The notes: generated from the sequence alone by a model not told the origin. A DNA stretch of 64,000 bases from Halorubrum hochsteinianum (GCF_023702125.1 NZ_CP098415.1:1116001-1180000); one strand, 5' to 3'; positions 1 through 13,965 are shown, counted from the first letter of the stretch. Numbers and translations: made by a program.

Positions 1-1
1 G

Positions 2-601
2 ATCCTCGCGGAGGAGACCGTCCCCGCCGAGACGGTCGCCGAGTACGTCGAACACGTGTACGCGTGGGACGACGCGGACCCGACGGCGCGCGGCCGCGAC
101 GACGAGCCGCCGGACCCGCTCGTCATGAAGGTGTTCGAGACGGAGACGCTCGGACGGTTCGACGAGGGCGACTACCGCGGGACCGAGCCGGGCCGCGACG
201 TCGAGCGCTTCCGGCGCGAACGGGTCATCCGCGGGCTCACGCGCTACGCGTGGCGCAACCGCGACGACGCGTTCAGCGTCGACGAGATGGACCTCGGGGA
301 GGTGCCCGAACTCGAGTCGGTGATCGACGCCAACGAGCTCGCCGACGTGAAGCGCCGGTTCCCCGACCTCGACCCGGCGGCGTGGCCGGACCCGCCCGAC
401 GACACCGAGACGGCGCGGGTGAAGGCGGCGGCGATCGACCGCCTGTGCGAGCGCGGCTACAGCCGCGCGTCCGCGGAGCTGACGAGCCGCGCCGTGATGG
501 AGGACGTCCGCGAGGAGTGGGCCGAGGTCGGCGACCCGGCGAGCGACGGCGGGCGGCCGGGCGACGGCGGTCCGAACGGGGGTGAGAGCCCGTGGGACTG
601 A
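2..601 (+). CDS. prkA: PrkA-type serine protein kinase, C-terminal part (5' end outside window)
   Basis: The reading frame is already open at base 2 and runs to a TGA at 599-601, so only about the last 199 residues are present. The visible part fits the helical C-terminal domain of PrkA-family kinases: it has the stretch [17 protein letters not shown], then an R/E-rich helix and a disordered Gly/Asp tail. The ATPase/kinase core would lie upstream. The stop overlaps the GTG start of the DUF444 gene by 10 bp, which in turn overlaps spoVR. PrkA, YeaH-type DUF444 and SpoVR form a widespread operon linked to stress and stationary phase. Identity rests on the tail plus this context. Confidence 0.8.
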   Translation: MLAEETVPAETVAEYVEHVYAWDDADPTARGRDDEPPDPLVMKVFETETLGRFDEGDYRGTEPGRDVERFRRERVIRGLTRYAWRNRDDAFSVDEMDLGEVPELESVIDANELADVKRRFPDLDPAAWPDPPDDTETARVKAAAIDRLCERGYSRASAELTSRAVMEDVREEWAEVGDPASDGGRPGDGGPNGGESPWD

Positions 602-1989
602 CCGAGGACCGCGAGCGGTTCCGGGAGGTCGGCGAGACGCGCCGCGAGGACCTCGCCGAGTTCATCAGTCACGGCGACCTCGGCGGCTCCGGCCCCGACC
701 GGATCCGGATCCCGGTCAAGCTGATCGATCTGCCCGCGTTCGAGTACGATCAGCGCTCCGCGGGCGGCGTGGGGCAGGGGGGCGACGGACAGCCGCAGCC
801 CGGCCAGCCGGTCGACCCCGAACCGGGGGACGGCGACGAGGAGGGCGACCCCGGCGAGGAGGGCGGCGACCACGAGTACTACGAGATGGACCCCGAGGAG
901 TTCGCCAAGGAGCTCGACGAGGCGCTCGGCCTCGACCTCGAACCGAAGGGGAAGCGGGTGGTCGAGGAGGTGGAGGGCGACTTCACCGACACCGCCCGCT
1001 CGGGGCCGCGGGGCACCCTCGACGTCGACGAGTTCTTCAAGCGCGGGCTGAAGCGACACCTCGCGACGGACTTCGACGAGGCGTACGTCCTGGAGGGGCT
1101 GTTCGTCGACGGTGCCGACGTCGACGACGTGTTCGCGTGGGCGCGCGGCGACGGGGTCCCCGTCTCCCGGGCGTGGATCGCGGACGCGGCCGCGACGCTC
1201 GAAGCCGAGCGGGGCGAGCCCGTGACCGCGCTCGACCGCTGGGCGAGCTTCGACGCGCTCGCCGACGGGGTCGAGCGCGACTCCGTCACGCGCCGGATCC
1301 GCGAGGAGGGGCTCGACAGCGTCCCGTTCCGGCGCGAGGACGAGCGGTTCCGCCACCCGGAGGTGATCGAGGAGCGCGAGCGCAACGTGGTCGTGATCAA
1401 CGTCCGCGACGCCTCCGGCTCGATGCGCGAGACGAAGCGGGAGCTGGTCGAGCGGGTGTTCACCCCGATGGACTGGTACCTGACTGGGAAGTACGACGCC
1501 GCCGAGTTCCGGTACGTCGTCCACGACGCCGAGGCGTGGGAGGTGGACCGCGAGGAGTTCTTCGGGATCCAGTCCGGCGGCGGAACCCGGATCTCCAGCG
1601 CGTACGAACTCGTCGCGGAGATCCTGGAGGAGTACCCGTACAGCGAGTGGAACCGATACGTGTTCGCCGCGGGCGACTCCGAGAACGCGGGCAGCGACAC
1701 GACCGAGTCGGTGATCCCGCTGATGGAGTCGATCGACGCCAACCTTCAGGCGTACGTCGAGACCCAGCCCGGCGGCGGCGCGGCAAACGCCCGCCACGCC
1801 GACGAGGTCGAGGCCGCCTTCGACGACGGCGACGGCGTGGCCGTCGCGCGCGTCTCGGAGCCCGACGACGTCACCGACGCGATCTACGAGATCCTCAGCA
1901 CCGAGTCGAACGCCGAGTCGGACGGAGCGGGGGCCGGCGGCGCGGGCGGGGCCCCCCGCGGGCGGACCGACGGGGGTGACCGCCGATGA
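592..1989 (+). CDS. YeaH/YhbH-type DUF444 protein
   Basis: This is a protein of about 465 residues starting at a GTG that overlaps the PrkA stop. It has an acidic, Gly-rich insert near residues 65-100. The second half resembles a von Willebrand A fold: a MIDAS-like DASGS motif follows a hydrophobic strand ([12 protein letters not shown]), and [10 protein letters not shown] and [11 protein letters not shown] follow. The DUF444 family sits between PrkA and SpoVR in many genomes and is thought to act with the kinase; its biochemical role is not settled. The TGA overlaps the ATG of spoVR (ATGA), so translation is probably coupled. The C-terminus is a low-complexity Gly/Ala tail. Confidence 0.9.
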   Translation: MGLTEDRERFREVGETRREDLAEFISHGDLGGSGPDRIRIPVKLIDLPAFEYDQRSAGGVGQGGDGQPQPGQPVDPEPGDGDEEGDPGEEGGDHEYYEMDPEEFAKELDEALGLDLEPKGKRVVEEVEGDFTDTARSGPRGTLDVDEFFKRGLKRHLATDFDEAYVLEGLFVDGADVDDVFAWARGDGVPVSRAWIADAAATLEAERGEPVTALDRWASFDALADGVERDSVTRRIREEGLDSVPFRREDERFRHPEVIEERERNVVVINVRDASGSMRETKRELVERVFTPMDWYLTGKYDAAEFRYVVHDAEAWEVDREEFFGIQSGGGTRISSAYELVAEILEEYPYSEWNRYVFAAGDSENAGSDTTESVIPLMESIDANLQAYVETQPGGGAANARHADEVEAAFDDGDGVAVARVSEPDDVTDAIYEILSTESNAESDGAGAGGAGGAPRGRTDGGDRR

Positions 1990-4058
1990 GGGACGACCGC
2001 GTCGAGGCGAAGCGCGAGGCCGAGGCCCTCGACGAGCCGGCGCGCGAGGCCCGCGACCTGGCCGAGCGGCTCGGGTTGGAGCCGTACCCGGTGCGGTACT
2101 GGGTGGTCGACCACGACCAGATGAACGAGCTGATCGCCTACGGCGGCTTCCAGCGCCGCTACCCGCACTGGCGGTGGGGGATGAACTACGAGCGACAGCG
2201 CAAGAAGGACCGACACGGGCTGGGGAAGGCGTTCGAGATCGTCAACAACGACGACCCGGCCCACGCGTTCCTCCAGGAGTCGAACGCGCCCGCGGACCAG
2301 AAGGCCGTCATCACCCACGTCGAGGCGCACGCGGACTTCTTCGCGAACAACGAGTGGTTCGGGCTGTACGCGGACCGCGGCGAGGACGGGCCGAACGCCG
2401 CGGCGCGGCTGGAGCGCAACGCGGACCGGATCGCGTCGATCGCGTCGCGGACGGACGTCGACCGCGACGAGGTGGAGCGACTGATCGACGCCGTGAGCGC
2501 CTTGGAGGACACGATCGACCAGCACAGCCCGGTCGACGCCGCGCGGTCGGTCGAGGAGCCGGGCGTCGCGGACGACGTGAGCGGCGACGACGACCCGCTC
2601 GCGGCGATCGAAGAGCGGATCGACGACCTCGACCTCTCCGAGGAGGTTCGCCGCGACGTGTTCGACGACGAGTGGCTCGAAGCGCGGGGCGAGGGGGTCG
2701 AGCCGGAGGACCCCCGCCCCGACGTGCTCGCGTTCCTGCGCGACCACGGCAAGCGATACGACCCCGAGAGCGGCAAGGCGGTCGACCGCGAGCCGTGGGA
2801 GACGACCGTCATCGACGCGATCCGCGAGGAGGCGTACTACTTCGCCGGACAGAAGCAGACGAAGGTGATGAACGAGGGGTGGGCGACGTACTGGGAGTCG
2901 GTGATGATGGGCGGCGAGGGGTTCGCCGGTCCCGACGAGTTCCTCACCTACGCCGACCACATGTCGCGGGTGCTCGGCTCGCCCGGCCTCAACCCCTACA
3001 AGCTCGGCTTCGAGCTGTGGACTCACGTCGAACTCCGCGCGGCGCGGCGGGACGTGATTGACAAGCTGCTCCGCGTCGAAGGGGTGACGGCCGAGAACTT
3101 CCACTCGCGGATCGACCTCGACCGCGTCGCGGAGCTGCTCGAACCGCACCCGGCGATCGCCGCTGCCGGGCCGGCGACGCTCGACGCGCTGGCCGACCTC
3201 GCCGCCGACGGCGACCCGCGGGTCGACGCCGAGGCGGTCGACCGCGCGCTGTCCGCCCGGGGCGGCGACCCGAACGCCGATCCGGACCCGGACGGCGAGG
3301 ACGGCCCGGACATCGAGCGCTACCCGTGGAAGCTGCTCACGCGCGAAGGGCTCGCAGAGCGCCACTACGTCCTCTCGCGGCCCGAACACCGCGGCGCGCT
3401 GCGGAACGTCTCCCGGGAGTCGCTGGCCGAGCGGGCGCGGTACCTGTTCGACGTCGACCGCTACGAGACGGTCGAGGCGGCGATCGAGGACGTCGACCGC
3501 GCGGCCGGCTGGGACCGGATGGTCGACGTCCGCGAGAGCCACAACGACGTGACGTTCATCGACGCGTTCCTCACCGACGAGTTCGTCCGAGAGGGGAACT
3601 ACTTCACCTACGAGTACAGCCGGGCCGCAGACGAGTACCGCGTCGCGAGCGTCGACGCCGACGACGTCCGCAAGAAGCTGCTCCTCCGGTTCACGAACTT
3701 CGGGAAGCCGACGGTCGTCGTGTTGGACGGCAACTTCCGGAACCGGGGGGAACTGCTCTTGGGCCACCGGTACAACGGCGTCGCGCTCGACGAGGAGGCG
3801 GCGAAGGAGACGCTGAAGCGCGCGTTCGAACTGTGGGGCCGTCCGGTCAACCTCGCGACGATCCGCGTCGAGTACGGCGACGGTGCCGTCCGGCGCGCGA
3901 AGCGGCGGGGGGAGGAGCCCGAGGGCACCGAGGTCGGCGTGCGCTTCCAGTACGACGGCGGCGAGGTGACCGAACACGACCTCGACGACGACGTCGAGGC
4001 GCGGATCGCGGCCGACGAGGTCGACTACGACACGAAGCCCGACGACTGGCTGGCGTGA
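1986..4058 (+). CDS. spoVR: SpoVR family protein
   Basis: This 690-residue protein matches the SpoVR family over its length. Recognisable blocks include the early [20 protein letters not shown], then [43 protein letters not shown] and the C-terminal [20 protein letters not shown]. An acidic insert around residues 160-215 and another near 435-455 are typical haloarchaeal additions. It is the last gene of the prkA-DUF444-spoVR operon, joined by a 4-bp overlap. SpoVR was named for a role in Bacillus spore cortex formation, which cannot be the archaeal role. The conserved operon suggests a PrkA-dependent stress function. Confidence 0.93.
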   Translation: MRDDRVEAKREAEALDEPAREARDLAERLGLEPYPVRYWVVDHDQMNELIAYGGFQRRYPHWRWGMNYERQRKKDRHGLGKAFEIVNNDDPAHAFLQESNAPADQKAVITHVEAHADFFANNEWFGLYADRGEDGPNAAARLERNADRIASIASRTDVDRDEVERLIDAVSALEDTIDQHSPVDAARSVEEPGVADDVSGDDDPLAAIEERIDDLDLSEEVRRDVFDDEWLEARGEGVEPEDPRPDVLAFLRDHGKRYDPESGKAVDREPWETTVIDAIREEAYYFAGQKQTKVMNEGWATYWESVMMGGEGFAGPDEFLTYADHMSRVLGSPGLNPYKLGFELWTHVELRAARRDVIDKLLRVEGVTAENFHSRIDLDRVAELLEPHPAIAAAGPATLDALADLAADGDPRVDAEAVDRALSARGGDPNADPDPDGEDGPDIERYPWKLLTREGLAERHYVLSRPEHRGALRNVSRESLAERARYLFDVDRYETVEAAIEDVDRAAGWDRMVDVRESHNDVTFIDAFLTDEFVREGNYFTYEYSRAADEYRVASVDADDVRKKLLLRFTNFGKPTVVVLDGNFRNRGELLLGHRYNGVALDEEAAKETLKRAFELWGRPVNLATIRVEYGDGAVRRAKRRGEEPEGTEVGVRFQYDGGEVTEHDLDDDVEARIAADEVDYDTKPDDWLA

Positions 4059-4082
4059 GCCGACGCGGAGCCCGCTTTCGGC

Positions 4083-4799
4083 TCAGGCGAGGTCGGCGAC
4101 CATCGCCGACACGGCGTCGACCTCGTCCTCGTTGATCCCGTGGCCCATCCCCGGGTAGATCCGCTCGTCCACGTCGCCGCCGAGCGCCTCCAACACTTCG
4201 GTCGTCTCGTGGACCCGCTCCTCGGGGATGTGCGGATCGGTGTCGCTACAGCCGACGAACGCGGGCGTCCCGGCGAGGGGACCCTCGTCGCCGTCGGTCG
4301 ACGCCGCCCCGTCCGCCGCGTCCGCGAGGTAGTCGTCGACGTCGACCGACTCCCCGATCAGGCCGCCGCTGAAGACGGCCAGCCCGCCGTACCGCGCCGG
4401 ATTCCGCGCGACGAACTCGCTCGCGAGGCACGCGCCCTGCGAGAATCCGCCGACGAGGACGCGGTCGCGGCCGATCCCGGCGTCGACCGCGCGGTCGACC
4501 GCCGCGCCGACCGCCCGCAGTCCGGAGGTACGACCCGGCTCGTTGTCCGCGACCGGAGAGAGGAAGGAGTTCGGATACCAGGTGTTGCCGGCGGCCGCGG
4601 GCGCGAGGATCGCGACGTTGCGGTCGTCGGCGAGTTGCTCGCCGAGATCGACGACGCTGCGGGCGGTCGCGCCGCGACCGTGGACGAGCACGAGCGCGGC
4701 GTCGGCGTCGTCGAGGGGCGTCCCGCCGGTGACCAGCGGCTCGTCGCCGTGCGGGTCGTCGCCGTCGTGTCCGGGGGCTCGACCGGCCATCTCAGACAC
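4083..4799 (-). CDS. alpha/beta hydrolase (phospholipase/carboxylesterase family)
   Basis: A serine hydrolase of about 238 residues. The nucleophile elbow is GFSQGA, the acid is likely the Asp in CSDTDPHIP and the base the His in GMGHGI, which together give the order expected for the phospholipase/carboxylesterase (YpfH-like) group. LVLVHGRGA near the N-terminus is the oxyanion-hole segment. The start taken is GTG at 4799, overlapping the VOC gene stop by 8 bp; an ATG at 4790 is equally possible. The gene is the second in an operon with the VOC protein, and a loop near residues 160-175 is acidic and disordered. Substrate unknown. Confidence 0.85.
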   Translation of the reverse strand: MSEMAGRAPGHDGDDPHGDEPLVTGGTPLDDADAALVLVHGRGATARSVVDLGEQLADDRNVAILAPAAAGNTWYPNSFLSPVADNEPGRTSGLRAVGAAVDRAVDAGIGRDRVLVGGFSQGACLASEFVARNPARYGGLAVFSGGLIGESVDVDDYLADAADGAASTDGDEGPLAGTPAFVGCSDTDPHIPEERVHETTEVLEALGGDVDERIYPGMGHGINEDEVDAVSAMVADLA

Positions 4800-5406
4800 C
4801 GACGCCCGCGTCGGCGTCGGGCAGGTCGTGTTTGTTCACCGGGATGCCGAGCTCTTCGAGCGCGGCCTCCATGTGGCGGTCCTGCGCGAAGTCGGCCCCG
4901 TCCTCCTCCCGGAGGCGCTGGGCGGTCGCGAGCACCTCGCCCTTGCGGCCGTCGGGGATCTCGTACTTGTCCGCCGACAGCTCGATGACGAGGCCGTTGT
5001 TGTCCTGGGTGTAGATGGAGTGGAAGATGCCGCGGTCGAACACGTTGTACCCCTTCCCGGCCTCCTCGAGGGCCGCCATGATGTCCTCGTACTCGTCCGG
5101 TTCGACGCCGAAACACAGGTGGTGGACCGCGCCGGTGCTGACGCGCTGCCCGCGGGCGGACGCGCGCTCGTCGCTCACGAAGACGGTGAGGATCCGGTCG
5201 TCGCCGGTGTCGAAGAAGAGGTGGGTCTGCGAGGGGTCGTCGAGGTTCGGCTGCCGCAACACGAGCGGCATCCCGAGCAGGTCGCGGTAGAAGGCGAGCG
5301 TGTCCTCCTCGTTGCTCCCCCAGACCGTGATGTGATCGGTTCCGCTGGTGTGGAACGGTGCGTCCGGACGCTCCGGCGTGACCGGAGCCGGGTTCTCGTC
5401 GCTCAT
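4792..5406 (-). CDS. VOC family (glyoxalase/extradiol dioxygenase-like) protein
   Basis: About 204 residues with two beta-alpha-beta-beta-beta modules. Likely metal ligands are the His in TDHITVWG, the His pair in VHHLCFGVEPDE and the Glu in NGLVIELS, as in ring-cleaving dioxygenases and glyoxalases. I start it at the ATG at 5406 because MSDENPAPVTPERPD is a typical haloarchaeal N-terminus. An A/T-rich TATA-like element (ccgtataaaatcg) lies about 25 bp upstream, consistent with leaderless transcription. It heads an operon with the hydrolase. Whether it is a true dioxygenase cannot be told from sequence. Confidence 0.87.
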   Translation of the reverse strand: MSDENPAPVTPERPDAPFHTSGTDHITVWGSNEEDTLAFYRDLLGMPLVLRQPNLDDPSQTHLFFDTGDDRILTVFVSDERASARGQRVSTGAVHHLCFGVEPDEYEDIMAALEEAGKGYNVFDRGIFHSIYTQDNNGLVIELSADKYEIPDGRKGEVLATAQRLREEDGADFAQDRHMEAALEELGIPVNKHDLPDADAGVGV

Positions 5407-5559
5407 ACCGATCCGAAGGCGACCGAGCCGTATAAAATCGAGAGGGACGGGACCGTGACCGGCTAACACCGGTGTTGTCGGTCCGCGAGTCGGCCGTCGG
5501 CCGAGAGTCGACGGCCGCCGTACCGACGGGGTTTAGCGAGACGGGGCTCGACCGGGGGT

Positions 5560-5724
5560 ATGGAACTCGTGTCCGTCGCGAGCCTGTTGTTACACACCGG
5601 TACGGAACACCCGGACGCGCTGTGGATCGCGCTCACCGGCGTCGTCGCGTTCGCGCTCGGCGTCGCCGTCGGCGTCTACGGCCGATCGATGCCGCGCCCC
5701 GTCGGAGACGGAGACGGCGAATAG
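5560..5724 (+). CDS. small single-span membrane protein, 54 aa
   Basis: This is a short open frame starting at ATG 5560 and ending at TAG 5722. The product has a hydrophobic segment, ALWIALTGVVAFALGVAVGV, at roughly residues 20-39, followed by a polar GRSMPRPVGDGDGE tail. Third-position GC bias matches real genes nearby, and a TATA-like gggtttagcg lies about 28 bp upstream, suggesting a leaderless transcript. I do not recognise the family. Nothing else occupies this strip between the divergent VOC gene and the convergent HD gene. Confidence 0.6.
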   Translation: MELVSVASLLLHTGTEHPDALWIALTGVVAFALGVAVGVYGRSMPRPVGDGDGE

Positions 5725-5776
5725 GCGGCAGAGCCGGGGCCCGGACCGAAACCGTCAGCGATCGCTCGGGCCCGGG

Positions 5777-7153
5777 TCAGCCCCCGTACTCCGCCCGGAA
5801 CCGATCGATGAGCCACCGCGTCGCGCGCTTGCGGTGCCCGTCCGGCACGTAGACGAACGGGATGGGGCTGTCGAACGCCCGCTCGCCGTACAGCCCCCAG
5901 TCGCCGGCCGAGCGCGTCGTCCCGCCGTAGGCTATCGGGATGTCGGCCAGTTCGGAGGGCTCGTACTCGGGCACGTACGACCGCTCGATCCACACGTCGT
6001 GGACCGGGACGCCCAGTTCGTCGGCGAGGCCGCGTTCGAGGCGGTCGTCGCCGGAGACGAGCCACTCGCCGAACGCCTCGCGGTCGACGTCGACCCGGTC
6101 CGCGTAGGCGATCCGGTGTTTCCAGCAGGTCGTCGGGAACCGCCGCGCCCGGTACCGGTCGTACAGGGTCGCGAACGTGGTGTCGGGCCGGTCGCGCGCG
6201 AGCCGGCGCAGCCGCTCGGCGACGGTGTTGTCGTCGATCTCGCCGTCGATCACGCCGTCTATCGTCACTGGCGGATCGCCCGTCAGCGCGGCCGCCCGCT
6301 CCGTGAGGTCGCGGAGCAGCGCGTTCGCGTACACCGACTTATGGTGTTGGGTCACCCACATGTACAGCGCGATCCGACCTTCGAGGTAGTTGCCGAGCGT
6401 CGAGAGCGCCTTCTCGGAGAGCGCCAGCCCCTCGTCGGGGTGGGCGGTGTAGGCGTCGACCATGCGGTCGGTGTCGAAGTTCAGCACGTTCGCGCCCGTC
6501 ATCCAGTTGTCCCGGGAGATGTAGTCGAGCCGATCGACGTCGACCGGCGAGTGGAGCAGCTGCGCGCCCAGCCCATGCTGCCACGGTCCTCCGCGTTCGT
6601 ACACCAGACTGTACCCCAAGACGTACGCGCACACCTCCTCCGGGTCGACCGACAGCGACCGCAGCGCGTCGTCGAAGCGGTCGAGGATCAACAGACAGCT
6701 CACGAGTTCGTGCGGACTCGCCTCGCGGACCGGCGCGTCGCCCAGTCCGGCCTCTCGGAGCGACGCGACGAAACCGCGGTCCGCGAGCCGGTCCCGTAGC
6801 TCCGCCGGGTCGAAGAAGCGCTCGCAGACGTGCGAGAAGGGCGGATGACCCACGTCGTGGAGCAGACACGCGCACTCCAGCGTCGACTGTATCTCGTCTA
6901 ACGTCTCCGCCGACGTCTCCCGAGTGAAGTACGGCTCCTCGCGGAGGTTCTCGAAGACGCGACGGCCGAGATGGTACACCCCGAGGCTGTGCTCGAACCG
7001 CGTGTGGTTGGCGGCGGGATAGACGAGATGGGTCGCCGAGAGCTGTTTGACGTACCGAAGCCGCTGGAACGCCGACGTGTCGATCACGCGATCGACGAGC
7101 GGGTCGGCGAGTTCGATGTACCCGTGAACGGGGTCTTTGATCTGTGTTGTCAT
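5777..7153 (-). CDS. HD domain phosphohydrolase (dNTPase-like, COG1078 type)
   Basis: A 458-residue protein with the HD-superfamily metal site. It has HTRFEHSLGVYHL, then HDVGHPPFSH giving the HD pair, and a later Asp in VDRLDYISRDN. This spacing matches the dGTPase/SAMHD1-like group. Start chosen at ATG 7153 (MTTQIKDPVHGYIEL); KDPVHGYI is the usual N-terminal block of these proteins, and the in-frame extension upstream reads as out-of-frame noise from the neighbour. It lies 13 bp after the 68-residue membrane protein gene, so they are probably co-transcribed. Likely substrate is a deoxynucleotide or related phosphate. Confidence 0.9.
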   Translation of the reverse strand: MTTQIKDPVHGYIELADPLVDRVIDTSAFQRLRYVKQLSATHLVYPAANHTRFEHSLGVYHLGRRVFENLREEPYFTRETSAETLDEIQSTLECACLLHDVGHPPFSHVCERFFDPAELRDRLADRGFVASLREAGLGDAPVREASPHELVSCLLILDRFDDALRSLSVDPEEVCAYVLGYSLVYERGGPWQHGLGAQLLHSPVDVDRLDYISRDNWMTGANVLNFDTDRMVDAYTAHPDEGLALSEKALSTLGNYLEGRIALYMWVTQHHKSVYANALLRDLTERAAALTGDPPVTIDGVIDGEIDDNTVAERLRRLARDRPDTTFATLYDRYRARRFPTTCWKHRIAYADRVDVDREAFGEWLVSGDDRLERGLADELGVPVHDVWIERSYVPEYEPSELADIPIAYGGTTRSAGDWGLYGERAFDSPIPFVYVPDGHRKRATRWLIDRFRAEYGG

Positions 7154-7166
7154 CTGCGTACGAGTG

Positions 7167-7373
7167 TCACCGCCGCCAGACCGGCGGTGCGACGCCGAGC
7201 GCCCGCACGGCGAACGGGTAGCCGAAAGCGATGGCCAGAACGAGCGCCATCGACGCTGCGAATCCAAACCCGCCGACCGTGCGGTCGACGACCGCCAGCG
7301 CGACGAACATGGCGACGAACATCACCGCCCAGTGAGGGGCGAGCTGTCGCACTTTCTCCGTTGTCGGACTCAT
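7167..7373 (-). CDS. small membrane protein, 68 aa
   Basis: This 68-residue protein has two hydrophobic segments, about residues 15-30 (WAVMFVAMFVALAVV) and 36-58 (GFGFAASMALVLAIAFGYP), with a short basic C-terminus. It starts with ATG at 7373 (MSPTTEKVRQLAPHW) and ends just upstream of the HD phosphohydrolase in the same direction. The family is not recognised. It may be a small accessory or anchoring protein, but the sequence does not show a partner. Confidence 0.7.
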   Translation of the reverse strand: MSPTTEKVRQLAPHWAVMFVAMFVALAVVDRTVGGFGFAASMALVLAIAFGYPFAVRALGVAPPVWRR

Positions 7374-7457
7374 GATCGAGATAGCGGTCCCGCCGGGTAG
7401 TGGCTGTCGATGAGAAATCGGTGGCGAACGGGGCCGACCGCGGTGTCCGGTCGACGA

Positions 7458-8315
7458 TCAGTACCGCGAGGGCATGAACGCCGCCCCGGCGAGCATGATC
7501 GACGACAGAACCGAGAGGATCAACACGCGCGAGAGGCCGGTGTTATACTGGTTGAACTCCTCTATCTCGGCCGTCTGGGACTCGTACGCCTCGATGTCCG
7601 TCGTCAGCTGAAGCGTCGACGCGTCCGGGAAGTGGGCGACGTACTCCGTGCCGTCGACGGTCACCGTCGAGTGCTGTTCGATCTCGACCGTCTCCGTCTG
7701 CGTGGTTTCCCACACGACGACGGCCCCGTCCGCAGTCACGTCGTCGACGGTGACCGCGTTCCCGCCGTACTGGAGCGTGTCCCCGGGCGCGTACGACCGC
7801 TCCTCGGGTTCGGGGAAGTACTCGTCAGCCGGGACCGACGTCGTCTCGCCGGACTCGTCGGTCACCAGAACGAACTCCTCGCCGTCCTCGGACGTGACCG
7901 TCTGGTTGTCGGCCGAGTCGTCGGCCTCGAGGATAGCCTGCCGGTCGAGCACCTCGACGAGCGTGAACTCCGAGGGGCTCTCACCGGTTATCTCGACCCC
8001 CCACTGGCGGTCGTCGACCGACACCGTCGAGCCGTTCGTCCACGTCTCCGACGTCTCCGCCGTGAACTCCCGTTCGAGCGTGCCGGTGATCACGGTCGTC
8101 GCTCCGCCGCCGTGGCCACCGCCTCCCTCCTCGCTCTCGGAGACGCTCACGGCGTACGATTCGCCACCGATCTGGACGGTGTCACCGTCGGCGGCGTCTA
8201 CCTCCGGGTTCTCGAACGCGATTTCCGGACTATCGGCCGTCGCGGTCAGCGCGCCCGCCACGCCCGCGACGGCGAGGAACAGCGCGACGAACACGGCCAC
8301 AGCGCGTCGTTGCAT
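7458..8315 (-). CDS. exported, membrane-anchored haloarchaeal protein of unknown function
   Basis: A 285-residue protein with an N-terminal signal segment (AVAVFVALFLAVAGVAGALTA), a long acidic, Ser/Thr-rich beta-type ectodomain and a C-terminal hydrophobic anchor (LSRVLILSVLSSIMLAGAAF). A Gly/His-rich loop near residue 65 and repeated strand-turn units (VTVDGTEYVAHFP, LQYGGNAVTVDDV) suggest a beta-sandwich facing the high-salt exterior. A TATA-like cgttaaac lies about 28 bp upstream of ATG 8315. No catalytic signature visible. It is a single gene ending before the membrane-protein/HD pair. Confidence 0.75.
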   Translation of the reverse strand: MQRRAVAVFVALFLAVAGVAGALTATADSPEIAFENPEVDAADGDTVQIGGESYAVSVSESEEGGGGHGGGATTVITGTLEREFTAETSETWTNGSTVSVDDRQWGVEITGESPSEFTLVEVLDRQAILEADDSADNQTVTSEDGEEFVLVTDESGETTSVPADEYFPEPEERSYAPGDTLQYGGNAVTVDDVTADGAVVVWETTQTETVEIEQHSTVTVDGTEYVAHFPDASTLQLTTDIEAYESQTAEIEEFNQYNTGLSRVLILSVLSSIMLAGAAFMPSRY

Positions 8316-8407
8316 AGTTCACGCATGGGTCACCCGGTGTTTAACGGTTACTAAGCGGGGCAGTTCGCGAGTGGGACTCGACGTTCCGCCTCGAACGACA
8401 ACAGAAA

Positions 8408-8482
8408 GCCAAGGGCCGGATTTGAACCGGCGTTGGGCGGCTCTGCAGGCCGCTGCGTCTGACCGGACTCTGCCACCTTGGC
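8408..8482 (-). tRNA. tRNA-Cys (GCA anticodon)
   Basis: The minus strand folds as a 75-nt tRNA: acceptor arms GCCAAGG and CCTTGGC, an anticodon loop CTGCAGA with GCA, and a T arm GCCGGTTCAAATCCGGC. No CCA is encoded. It lies downstream of 5S rRNA, the usual haloarchaeal operon layout. A TATA-like cttaaacgc about 30 bp upstream suggests it may also have its own promoter. Confidence 0.95.
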
Positions 8483-8577
8483 ACCAGCCGAACGTACCGC
8501 TGTCGAGCGTTTAAGCTTAGCGGTCGCGTGCGAGACCGCGAGCGCGGGGCTCGCGAGTGCGTGAAATGAAATGAAAA

Positions 8578-8606
8578 CAGCCCGCGGGCATTACGCCCGC
8601 GGGCTG
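8578..8606 (-). terminator. hairpin with U-rich tract downstream of 5S rRNA
   Basis: A perfect 12-bp inverted repeat (cagcccgcgggc / gcccgcgggctg, 5-nt loop) lies between 5S and tRNA-Cys. On the minus strand it is followed by a T-rich run, ctgttttcatttcatttcac. A second hairpin of 7 bp (8612-8628, gagagcg/cgctctc) sits between it and 5S. A transcription end or an RNA processing site fits both the position and the form. Confidence 0.6.
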
Positions 8607-8638
8607 AAAGTGAGAGCGGTTCGCTCTCGTATGAATGG

Positions 8639-8760
8639 CGAGGCGGCGACTCGTGGTTCCCAGAGGATCGCTCACTCCAGTACTTCACGATACGCTGGTG
8701 GGCTTAACTTCCGTGTTCGGAATGGGTACGGGTGTTTCCCCACCGCTCTGGCCGCCTTCA
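8639..8760 (-). rRNA. rrf: 5S ribosomal RNA
   Basis: About 122 nt on the minus strand. It carries the haloarchaeal 5S core: terminal stem GGCGGC/GCCGCC, loop region CCCGTACCCATTCCGAACAC and GGAAGTTAAGCCCACCAGCG, then AGTACTGGAGTG. Ends are set from the terminal stem and may be off by a few bases. It follows 23S by about 155 bp in the operon. Confidence 0.95.
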
Positions 8761-8844
8761 TGCCGACTCTCGGATTTGAACCGAGACCCTCCATGTCTCC
8801 GCGCGGAGACACAGAGAGACTCCTGTGTCGGTGTGGTCCGATAC

Positions 8845-8870
8845 CAACCGTGTATAATCGTGCGATCCAG
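8845..8870 (-). other. 23S processing stem, 3' strand
   Basis: This strip pairs with 11941-11964 on the other side of 23S: twelve bases (cgtgcgatccag) pair, then a 2-base bulge, then twelve more (caaccgtgtata). Weaker pairing continues toward the 23S ends. In archaea such flanking stems hold the bulge-helix-bulge site cut by the tRNA-splicing endonuclease. Confidence 0.8.
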
Positions 8871-8915
8871 TTACCGCCTGAACTCATGCGAGTCGTGGCG
8901 CGTCAGCGCCAATGA

Positions 8916-11821
<2,906 letters not shown>

Positions 11822-11940
11822 AGTGTGTCAACATGCTCTCGAAGGAGAGCGTGTTGACGGTGTCAGAAACACTCGTCAGAGTGTTCCGACTGTATATGGT
11901 TCACTGACGTTCCACGAACTCGGATGAGTTCAGTGGACGT

Positions 11941-11964
11941 CTGGATCGCACGTATACACGGTTG
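11941..11964 (-). other. 23S processing stem, 5' strand
   Basis: This strip is complementary to 8845-8870 downstream of 23S, forming two 12-bp perfect helices around a small bulge. It lies between tRNA-Ala and the 23S 5' end, as expected for the precursor stem that brings the two 23S ends together. Confidence 0.8.
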
Positions 11965-12061
11965 TCATTGAATCGCCCCGGGTGTGACGGGGCGTTCGTC
12001 GAACCCTTCCCATCCGCGGTTTCCCGGGATGGTGCATCGGTCGTCGTGTTCTGTCCGAGTC

Positions 12062-12100
12062 GCGTCTCCCACTTAAGGGGACGGATTCGGACCGAACGGA
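12062..12100 (-). promoter_or_regulatory. candidate internal promoter in the 16S-23S spacer
   Basis: Between tRNA-Ala and 23S the minus strand reads CCGAATCCGTCC followed by CCTTAAGTGGG, resembling the upstream CGA element plus TTAAGT core of the two main operon promoters. Internal spacer promoters are known for some haloarchaeal rRNA operons. Support here is by resemblance only. Confidence 0.45.
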
Positions 12101-12102
12101 CA

Positions 12103-12174
12103 TGGACTCACTGGGATTCGAACCCAGGGCATCCTCCTTGCAAGGGAGGCACTCTACCGCTGAGCTATGAGCCC
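12103..12174 (-). tRNA. tRNA-Ala (TGC anticodon)
   Basis: A 72-nt tRNA on the minus strand inside the 16S-23S spacer. Acceptor arms are GGGCTCA and TGAGTCC (one G-T pair), the anticodon loop is CTTGCAA with TGC, and the T arm is CTGGGTTCGAATCCCAG. No CCA is encoded. A tRNA-Ala in this position is the standard archaeal layout. Confidence 0.96.
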
Positions 12175-12212
12175 ACCTTCCCTGGTGGGAAGGTTTGGTG
12201 TCTCGCGTGTTG

Positions 12213-12230
12213 TGTGAGCCGTGGTCGTTC
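12213..12230 (-). other. 16S processing stem, 3' strand
   Basis: tgtgagccgtggtcgttc is the exact reverse complement of 13948-13965, upstream of 16S. Pairing continues past the perfect 18 bp toward the 16S ends with interruptions (for example around the shared gcattgg/ctgtgt segments). It forms the 16S precursor stem expected to hold the bulge-helix-bulge cleavage motif. Confidence 0.85.
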
Positions 12231-12343
12231 TGAGGTGTCCAAGCCGGTGGGTGGCGGACGGTACACAGTCCAATGCGAATGAGTAGTGACCGTTCTGGTG
12301 AACGGTCTAAGGTGAGCCTCCCGTGTGGGAGGTCTCGGGTCGG

Positions 12344-13815
<1,472 letters not shown>

Positions 13816-13947
13816 GAATATCCTTCAGGCCTGATTCCCGGCCTGAAGGGGGTGTTGGCGGGTGTCAACTTCGTGGAAGCGAAGATTGACACACCATTGC
13901 ATTGGTCTGTGTGGTGTCCGGGGCCAGCCAGCAGCTTGGATGGCACC

Positions 13948-13965
13948 GAACGACCACGGCTCACA
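13948..13965 (-). other. 16S processing stem, 5' strand
   Basis: gaacgaccacggctcaca is perfectly complementary to 12213-12230 beyond the 16S 3' end. It lies about 130 bp upstream of mature 16S in the leader, and forms the base of the pre-16S stem. Confidence 0.85.

Noticed and set aside
1884-3977. A long minus-strand open frame opposite spoVR
   Set aside because: The plus-strand SpoVR gene has clear motifs and operon overlaps; the opposite frame has shadow composition only.
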